DNA of 64,000 nt from Bacteriovorax sp. GTDB lineage: Bacteria; Bdellovibrionota; Bacteriovoracia; Bacteriovoracales; Bacteriovoracaceae. Below, one piece after another: positions 58,702 to 64,000 of this stretch (positions are counted from its first letter, which is position 1; every line of letters begins with the position of its first letter). Where the stretch lies: contig JACMNL010000074.1 in assembly GCA_014378525.1 (NCBI GenBank), positions 1-64,000 of the forward strand, in the 5' to 3' direction. The notes beneath the pieces were generated by a model, which did not search any database, was not told the origin of the DNA, and saw only the letters and a program-made list of their open reading frames with translations. The translations under genes and the position numbers were made by a program.

Positions 58702-59205
58702 TCAGTTTTTTAACGGAGCTTCAAAATAAATAAAGCCATCACCTGTGTGTTTTAGCAGTAAAGGCGATCGGGTTTTCGAGAATTTATCCAATAAGCGGGT
58801 CATTTTCAGATTGCTGGTGTGGTAATCACCATAAAAATGAGTAATGCCTACGGCCACTGCTCTTGCAGCGACTTCATCTAAAAGTTTTTTGCCGAGACCC
58901 ATTCCCTGATAACAATCGACAATAACAATTCCTATTTCAGCGTGAGTTTCCATATCAGATTTTTTTATCGCCCTGATAACTCCTGCCGGTAACTGCTGGC
59001 CGTCTTTGTGATGAACGGCAACGTAGGCGAGGTGATGGATTTGATCGACTTCAGTGAGAAACTGCAGCTCTTTTTCGCTGAATTCCTTTTTGTTGGTGAA
59101 AAATCTCTGGCGGATGGATTCCGGAGATAACATCTTCAATCCAACCTGAATCTGGATTTTATCTGCCGGAAGAATAGGTCTTATTTCAAAATAATCTTCA
59201 CTCAA
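58702..59205 (-). CDS. GNAT-family N-acetyltransferase
   Basis: A 167-residue acetyltransferase: EIGIVIVDCYQGMGLGKKLL is the acetyl-CoA-binding strand and QXXGXG/A motif, followed by THFYGDYHTSNLKMTRLLDK. The acceptor (protein N-terminus, lysine or small amine) is unknown. Two bases separate it from the ABC-F gene, so they are co-translated. Confidence 0.87.
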   Translation of the reverse strand: MSEDYFEIRPILPADKIQIQVGLKMLSPESIRQRFFTNKKEFSEKELQFLTEVDQIHHLAYVAVHHKDGQQLPAGVIRAIKKSDMETHAEIGIVIVDCYQGMGLGKKLLDEVAARAVAVGITHFYGDYHTSNLKMTRLLDKFSKTRSPLLLKHTGDGFIYFEAPLKN

Positions 59206-59207
59206 AA

Positions 59208-60791
59208 TTATTGTAGTCCCAAATATTCATCAAAAGATTTCTCAACATCGATGATTGATCCATCAGGTTGAATATCAATAATTCTGTTGGCCACAGTCTG
59301 AACGAATTCATGATCGTGACAGGCAAAAATTAAAGTTGAATCGTATTTTTTAAGTCCTTCGTTCACTGATGTAATACTTTCAAGATCCAAATGGTTTGTT
59401 GGTCCGTCCATGATTAAAACGTTCGGAGCTTCAAGCATCATTTTAGAAAGCATCATACGAACTTTTTCACCACCGGATAAAACGTTGGTTTTTTTCTGTG
59501 ACTCTTCACCTGTGAATAACATACGCCCTAAAAATCCACGTACGAATGATTCATCTTTATCTTCAGAAAAATCTCTTAACCAGTCGACTAAGTTATATTT
59601 TCCATCGACGAAAAATTCTGTGTTGTCAGCAGGGAAGTATGACCTCTGGGCAGTTACACCCCAGTTTACATTACCTGAGTCCGCTTTTGATTTTCCCATC
59701 AGGATGTCCATTAAAACACCACACTGAAGGTCTGTTCCAAGAAGAACGATTTTATCAGTTTTTCTCACCTGGAAATTAATGTTCTTGAATAGAACTTTTC
59801 CATCGATAGTTTTAGAAAGTTTTTCAACAGTAAGAACGTCTTTACCAATATCTTTTTTCGCTTTGAAGTGAACGAATGGATATTTTCTTGTCGAAGGCTG
59901 GATATCTTCCAGAGTAATTTTATCCAGAGTTTTTTGTCTTGATGTGGCCTGTTTAGATTTCGAAGCGTTTGCAGAAAAGCGCGCGATGAAGTCTTTAAGT
60001 TCCTGCATTTTTTCTTCAGTCTTTTTATTTTGGTTGGACTTAAGAGTCATTGCAAGTTGAGAAGACTGGTACCAGAAGTCGTAGTTACCGGCGTAAATTT
60101 TAATTTTTCCGAAGTCGATGTCGGCCATGTGAGTACACACTTTATTTAAAAAGTGACGGTCATGGGAAACAACGATAACCGTGTTTTCAAAACCGGCCAG
60201 GAAATTTTCCAGCCAGTGAATAGCTTTCATGTCCAAATGGTTGGTAGGTTCATCGAGTAAAAGAATATCTGGTTTACCGAAAAGCGCTTGAGCAAGAAGA
60301 ACTTTTACTTTTTCTCCACCATTAAGTTCATTCATTTTCCTTGATAACAATTCTTCTTTAATACCTAAACCAGAAAGAAGAACGGCCGCTTCAGATTCTG
60401 CTTCCCATCCATTCATTTCGCCAAATTGTGCTTCTAAATCAGCAGCTCTCAGGCCATCAGCATCCGAAAAATCTTCTTTAGCGTATAGTGTATCTTTTTC
60501 TTCCATCACTTCCATAAGGTGTTTGTTCCCCATGATAACAACTTTCAGAACTTCGATATCTTCGTATAAAAAGTGATCCTGTTTTAAAATTGAAAGGCGT
60601 TGTCCAGGTGTGATGAACACGTGGCCCGCTGTACTAGGAATTTCACCCGAAAGAATTTTTAAGAACGTAGATTTCCCGGCACCGTTAGCTCCGATAAGCC
60701 CGTAACAATTTCCCGGAGTGAACTTAATATCCACTTCATCAAAAAGTTTTCTGGCACCGTATCTTAGTCCGACGTTTTGGCAAATAATCAT
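59208..60791 (-). CDS. ABC-F ribosome-associated ATPase (YbiT/YkpA-like) with degenerate second site
   Basis: A 527-residue ABC-F protein without membrane parts, highly similar in layout to E. coli YbiT. NBD1 is intact: Walker A GANGAGKST (34-42), signature LNGGEKVKVLLAQ, Walker B LLLDEPTNHLD. The interdomain linker (FSANASKSKQATSR) is canonical. NBD2 keeps LSGGEKVRMMLSK but the Walker A is GTDLQCGVL (352-360), and Walker B is LIMDGPTNHLD with Gly463 where the catalytic Glu should be; the H-switch CHDHEFVQ remains. ABC-F proteins bind the ribosomal E-site and free stalled complexes. The loss of one Walker A fits YkpA-type relatives; the Glu to Gly change is extra. Confidence 0.93.
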   Translation of the reverse strand: MIICQNVGLRYGARKLFDEVDIKFTPGNCYGLIGANGAGKSTFLKILSGEIPSTAGHVFITPGQRLSILKQDHFLYEDIEVLKVVIMGNKHLMEVMEEKDTLYAKEDFSDADGLRAADLEAQFGEMNGWEAESEAAVLLSGLGIKEELLSRKMNELNGGEKVKVLLAQALFGKPDILLLDEPTNHLDMKAIHWLENFLAGFENTVIVVSHDRHFLNKVCTHMADIDFGKIKIYAGNYDFWYQSSQLAMTLKSNQNKKTEEKMQELKDFIARFSANASKSKQATSRQKTLDKITLEDIQPSTRKYPFVHFKAKKDIGKDVLTVEKLSKTIDGKVLFKNINFQVRKTDKIVLLGTDLQCGVLMDILMGKSKADSGNVNWGVTAQRSYFPADNTEFFVDGKYNLVDWLRDFSEDKDESFVRGFLGRMLFTGEESQKKTNVLSGGEKVRMMLSKMMLEAPNVLIMDGPTNHLDLESITSVNEGLKKYDSTLIFACHDHEFVQTVANRIIDIQPDGSIIDVEKSFDEYLGLQ

Positions 60792-60876
60792 ATGGTATTC
60801 CTCATTTTAGATAGACCCGGAACATAGCTTAAATGAAAGAAAAAGTCAGGGGTTATTCGATCGAATTATCACTAAG

Positions 60877-61257
60877 ATGAAGCATGGAGATAAAATCTTT
60901 CCTAGACGATGGCTTTTTTGGCAGAGTAATACTATAGGACTTGTCCATTATAGCGACTCGGTTGGTCATAGACCAGGAGGAACTTTGAATACAGAAAACG
61001 TAAATGCAGACTTTCTACCTAAATATGAAACAGCTAGAATAGCAGTCGAGCGCGCGCGCCAGATTGTGAAAGAAAATAACGAAATGATCTCCAAATTGAA
61101 GTCGGATGATGATATTTCAGACGGCAGCGGAGATTATGATGCGTTCCTAGAGGCAGAAAGTTTCTCTCATCAAGACTCTTACGCCTTTGATCTTTATAAA
61201 ATAAAATCAACTAACGGTATCAAAGATTTTATTAAAGACGTATTTGGAGTTCATTAA
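60877..61257 (+). CDS. hypothetical acidic protein upstream of rapA
   Basis: A 126-residue soluble protein with an aromatic, basic N-terminus (KIFPRRWLFWQSN), a helical middle and an acidic, Asp/Ser-rich stretch (SDDDISDGSGDYDAF). No family recognised. It begins an apparent operon of three: two bases before the stop-ATG junction with a 43-residue membrane protein and then rapA. Confidence 0.55.
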   Translation: MKHGDKIFPRRWLFWQSNTIGLVHYSDSVGHRPGGTLNTENVNADFLPKYETARIAVERARQIVKENNEMISKLKSDDDISDGSGDYDAFLEAESFSHQDSYAFDLYKIKSTNGIKDFIKDVFGVH

Positions 61258-61259
61258 TC

Positions 61260-61391
61260 ATGTCGAAAAAAATTAAGCCTCAGAAAAGCCATTTAACTAC
61301 TGACGAAAAAGAGTTAGGCAAAAAGCACGTCTATCTGATTATTGCTATGATCGTTGTAGGATTGGCAGTAGCTATCTATAATATGCAGTAA
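61260..61391 (+). CDS. 43-residue single-pass membrane protein
   Basis: A short ORF starting 2 bp after the previous stop. A basic N-terminus (MSKKIKPQKSHLTTDEKELG) leads into one membrane helix (YLIIAMIVVGLAVAIY, residues 25-40) ending NMQ. The size and topology fit a small regulatory membrane protein. Position inside a tight run before rapA supports it being real. Confidence 0.6.
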   Translation: MSKKIKPQKSHLTTDEKELGKKHVYLIIAMIVVGLAVAIYNMQ

Positions 61392-61418
61392 TACTTTTTC
61401 CACAAAAGGACATTAATT

Positions 61419-64000
61419 GTGAGTAATCTCGTTCCAGGCCAGCGCTTCATGAGTGAAACTGAGCCAGAATTAGGACTTGGTATTCTATCGACGGTAGAAA
61501 ACAAGACCGTAAAAATATCTTTTTTAGCAGCTAAAACAGAAAGAACATACGGATCAAAAGGCGCACCCATTAAACGCGTCGTCTTTGCTGTAGGTGATGA
61601 AGTTACACTTCGCTCAGGCGAAAAAATTACCGTTGAAGAAATTATCGATGAAGAAGGTATCGTTGATTATAAATCACCCTCGGGAATTTATAACGAGCGC
61701 GAGCTGTCTGATTCGTTAAGTTTTAACAAACCGGAAGACAGACTCTTTACGGGATCTGTCGATGCACCTTCTTTATTTGAACTGAGATATAAAACTCTGT
61801 GGAATAAAAACCGCATGACTCAGTCAAAAGTCCGTGGCTTCATTGGCGGAAGAATGGATCTTATTCCTCACCAGTTTTATGTGGCCAACCAGATTTCAGA
61901 CAGGCCGATCCCAAGAGTTCTTCTTGCAGATGAAGTTGGACTTGGAAAAACAATTGAAGCAGGTCTTGCGCTTCATCATCTGATTTTATCGGAGAGAGTG
62001 AAGCGCGCTCTGATTCTTGTTCCTGATTCACTGGTGTACCAGTGGTTCATTGAAATGCTTCGCAAATTTAATTTATCATTCGTGACGATGAACCAGGAAA
62101 CTCACTTAGAGCCCGGTACAAATCCATTTACTGAAAATGATTTTGTCATTGTGAATATCGGACTTTTAAAAGGTGCCGACATGGCCCGCAAACTTATGAT
62201 GGAAGCTACGTGGGACATCATGATTGTCGATGAAGCTCACCAGCTGAAGTGGAGTCAGGAAAGTGTTTCAGCAGAATATAAAATTGTTGAAATGATCGCT
62301 AAAAAATCGAAAGGACTTTTACTATTAACTGCGACACCTGAACAGCTGGGAATGGAAGGACACTTTGCACGTTTAAAACTTCTTGATCCGGACAGGTTTT
62401 ATGACTACCCAAAATTCCTGGAAGAGACAACTCACTATGAAGAAGTCGCAAAAGAGGCAAGAGCGCTGATTAAAAAAGGCGGACAAGAAAGTGAAGTAAA
62501 GTTAAAAGAGCTGCAGGATCTTCATGGTCCGGGAAGAATCTTTTTTAGAAATACCAGAAACAGAATGAGCAAACATTTTTCTTTTTTTCCTAAAAGAATT
62601 TTACATTCATATCCGCTGGAAAGTAAAAAAACGCAATACCTTGGTTTAGAAGATGAAGAAACCATCGGGCCTTCATTTGATATGAAGCTCGACTGGATGT
62701 CGGAGTTTTTAAACCGTCACCTCGGCGAAAAAATCTTACTCATTACAAAATCAAAAACTAAAGTACTATGCCTGGAGCAGTTGTTAAAAGACCGCCATCC
62801 TGGGCTGAATATCGGCGTCTTTCATTCGGGACTTTCATTTGTCGCAAGAGACAGACAGGCCGCTTATTTCGCTGATCCTGAAGGCGCAGATATTTTATTA
62901 TGTACGGAAATCGGAAGTGAAGGACGCAATTTTGAGTTTGCTCATCACCTGGTTTTATTTGACCTGCCGATGTACCCCGATCTTTTAGAGCAACGTATTG
63001 GTCGTTTGGATCGTATCGGACAGGAAAGTGATATTCACCTTCACGTGCCTTACATTGTAAGTTCGTATGATGAAGTGTTATTTCAGTGGTTCAACACAGG
63101 TCTCGATGCTTTCGTTCATTCGGCCAAAGGTGCGAGTATCGTTCATCAGCAACTGCAGACTTTATTAGAACAATATTTAAATGAACCTGAAAAATGTTTT
63201 AAGGACCCGGCCATCCTTCAGGATTTTTTAGAGACAACTCAAAAAGAATTTAAAGAAGTTTCTCACAAGCTGGAAGAAGGCCGCGACATTCTGGTTGAGC
63301 TCAATTCTTTCAAGGAAGAAGAAGCTAAGGCCATAATCGATGAAGTGAAAAAGTTTGATGAAGAATCAAACTTAGTTCATTACATGAATGAAGTTTTTCA
63401 GGAACTCGGTGTTGATATTGAAGATCTCGATGATGGAGTGTATTTCATCCGTCCGAGTGACAATATGTATATTCCTTATTTCCCGGGACTACCTGTCGAT
63501 GGAATCAGGATTACCTATGAAAGAAAGACGGCCTTAAGGCGTGAAGATGTTGAATTTCTGACGTGGGATCACCCGATGGTTGTCGGAGTTATCGATCTTA
63601 TCCTGAGCAACACTTATGGAAATATGAGTGTGATGATCAGAAAAAAAGCAGGGGCCACTAAAACATTCATCGAAACATTTTATAAACTTCAAGTCGTAGC
63701 TCCAAAGAATTTAAGTCCTGAAAGATTTTTTCCACCCACACCTATCAGAGTTCTGGTTGATAGCACGGGAGAGAATTTCTCGGCAAAGTTTGAAAAGAGT
63801 GACATCGATGAAAAGATCAATGGCGCTGATCCTGAGACAATTAGAAAGGCCAGGAGTCTTCCAAAGCCTGCAGTCCAGAAAGTTCTTCAGGCAGCTCACC
63901 AACACGCTTTAGTGCAGGCCCAGGAGCTTAAATCAAAGTATAAAAAGAATATGATCGAGCATCTGGATGCAGAAAAAATGCGTTTATTAAAACTTAAGGC
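61419..64000 (+). CDS. rapA: RNA polymerase-associated Swi2/Snf2 ATPase RapA (3' truncated)
   Basis: About 860 residues visible before the window end. A GTG start at 61419 follows AAAGGA by 8 nt. The N-terminal Tudor-like RapA domain (about 1-110) precedes a Swi2/Snf2 ATPase: LLADEVGLGKTIEAGLALH (motif I), IMIVDEAHQLKWS (DEAH), LLLLTATPEQLGMEGHFAR, and in the second half GRIFFRNTRNRM, TEIGSEGRNFEFAHHLVLF and LEQRIGRLDRIGQ. The PEQLGMEGHFARL stretch is nearly identical to E. coli RapA. It recycles stalled RNA polymerase. Upstream are two small unknown genes in the same operon. Confidence 0.95.
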   Translation, partial: MSNLVPGQRFMSETEPELGLGILSTVENKTVKISFLAAKTERTYGSKGAPIKRVVFAVGDEVTLRSGEKITVEEIIDEEGIVDYKSPSGIYNERELSDSLSFNKPEDRLFTGSVDAPSLFELRYKTLWNKNRMTQSKVRGFIGGRMDLIPHQFYVANQISDRPIPRVLLADEVGLGKTIEAGLALHHLILSERVKRALILVPDSLVYQWFIEMLRKFNLSFVTMNQETHLEPGTNPFTENDFVIVNIGLLKGADMARKLMMEATWDIMIVDEAHQLKWSQESVSAEYKIVEMIAKKSKGLLLLTATPEQLGMEGHFARLKLLDPDRFYDYPKFLEETTHYEEVAKEARALIKKGGQESEVKLKELQDLHGPGRIFFRNTRNRMSKHFSFFPKRILHSYPLESKKTQYLGLEDEETIGPSFDMKLDWMSEFLNRHLGEKILLITKSKTKVLCLEQLLKDRHPGLNIGVFHSGLSFVARDRQAAYFADPEGADILLCTEIGSEGRNFEFAHHLVLFDLPMYPDLLEQRIGRLDRIGQESDIHLHVPYIVSSYDEVLFQWFNTGLDAFVHSAKGASIVHQQLQTLLEQYLNEPEKCFKDPAILQDFLETTQKEFKEVSHKLEEGRDILVELNSFKEEEAKAIIDEVKKFDEESNLVHYMNEVFQELGVDIEDLDDGVYFIRPSDNMYIPYFPGLPVDGIRITYERKTALRREDVEFLTWDHPMVVGVIDLILSNTYGNMSVMIRKKAGATKTFIETFYKLQVVAPKNLSPERFFPPTPIRVLVDSTGENFSAKFEKSDIDEKINGADPETIRKARSLPKPAVQKVLQAAHQHALVQAQELKSKYKKNMIEHLDAEKMRLLKLK

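Noticed and set aside
1-64000. CRISPR arrays, insertion sequences, phage or integrase genes, replication origin
   Set aside because: No regularly spaced repeats, transposase or integrase motifs, or DnaA-box cluster with dnaA/dnaN were seen.

Overview
The window is a stretch of low-GC (AT-rich) chromosome from a Gram-negative (diderm) bacterium. The diderm call rests on a TolC-type outer-membrane channel, an LptF-type permease, a LolA/MlaC/RND lipid-traffic set, an EptA-type lipid A modification enzyme and many signal peptides. The mix of RapA, a YbiT/YkpA-type ABC-F protein, two secreted endonuclease I paralogues, many secreted phosphatases and Shine-Dalgarno sites of the AAGGA/GGAG type would fit a Bdellovibrionota member such as a Bacteriovorax/Peredibacter relative. 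That taxonomic call is inference from gene content, not from a marker phylogeny. No rRNA operon, prophage, insertion sequence, integrase or CRISPR array was seen; there is one tRNA gene (Gly-GCC).

Layout. 1-2.7 kb: the end of an alpha/beta hydrolase gene, osmC, a DUF1275 membrane protein and a cysteine-synthase-like PLP enzyme. 2.8-5.9 kb: a three-gene secreted redox operon (redoxin, unknown protein, and a redoxin/cytochrome c/copper-monooxygenase-like fusion). 5.9-8.2 kb (minus strand): DEDDh exonuclease, small membrane protein and EpmB-like radical SAM enzyme joined by ATGA overlaps, then tRNA-Gly. 8.2-13.8 kb: lpdA and a two-lipoyl-domain E2, small envelope proteins, a glycosyltransferase and an AraC/GyrI-like regulator. 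14-19.1 kb (minus strand): glycosyltransferase, DJ-1-Nudix fusion, two endonucleases, rarA. 19.2-19.8 kb: rpsU and pterin carbinolamine dehydratase.

19.8-27.3 kb is an envelope-modification locus resembling pmrCAB: PAP2 phosphatase, EptA-type transferase, secreted PAP2 acid phosphatase, secreted phosphoesterase, OmpR-type regulator with its kinase, and an LptF-like permease. A 16-bp dyad (ATTACA-N4-TGTAAT type) recurs in three of its promoter regions. 27.6-39.4 kb is devoted to envelope lipid or lipoprotein traffic: glycosyltransferase, LolA-like protein, two FtsX-type permeases, ABC ATPase and a beta-barrel; then a PAP2 protein; then TolC and MlaC-like genes diverging from an RND/MMPL (HpnN-like) transporter. 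39.4-45.5 kb: phenylalanine hydroxylase with a START-like partner, two small Cys-containing secreted proteins in front of a second two-component system with a CusR-like dyad, a membrane-anchored alpha-crystallin-like protein and a YceI protein.

45.5-51.6 kb: tyrS (its start lies inside a perfect hairpin), small membrane/DCC/CDF transporter genes, serS, and a fourth PAP2 protein. 51.8-57.8 kb: a receiver plus H-box protein without an ATPase domain, an SDR protein, and a five-gene run around a TldD/PmbA protease pair. 57.9-64 kb: a translation-related minus-strand set (YebC/YeeN family, GNAT, ABC-F with a decayed second ATPase site) facing a plus-strand operon ending in rapA, which runs off the window.
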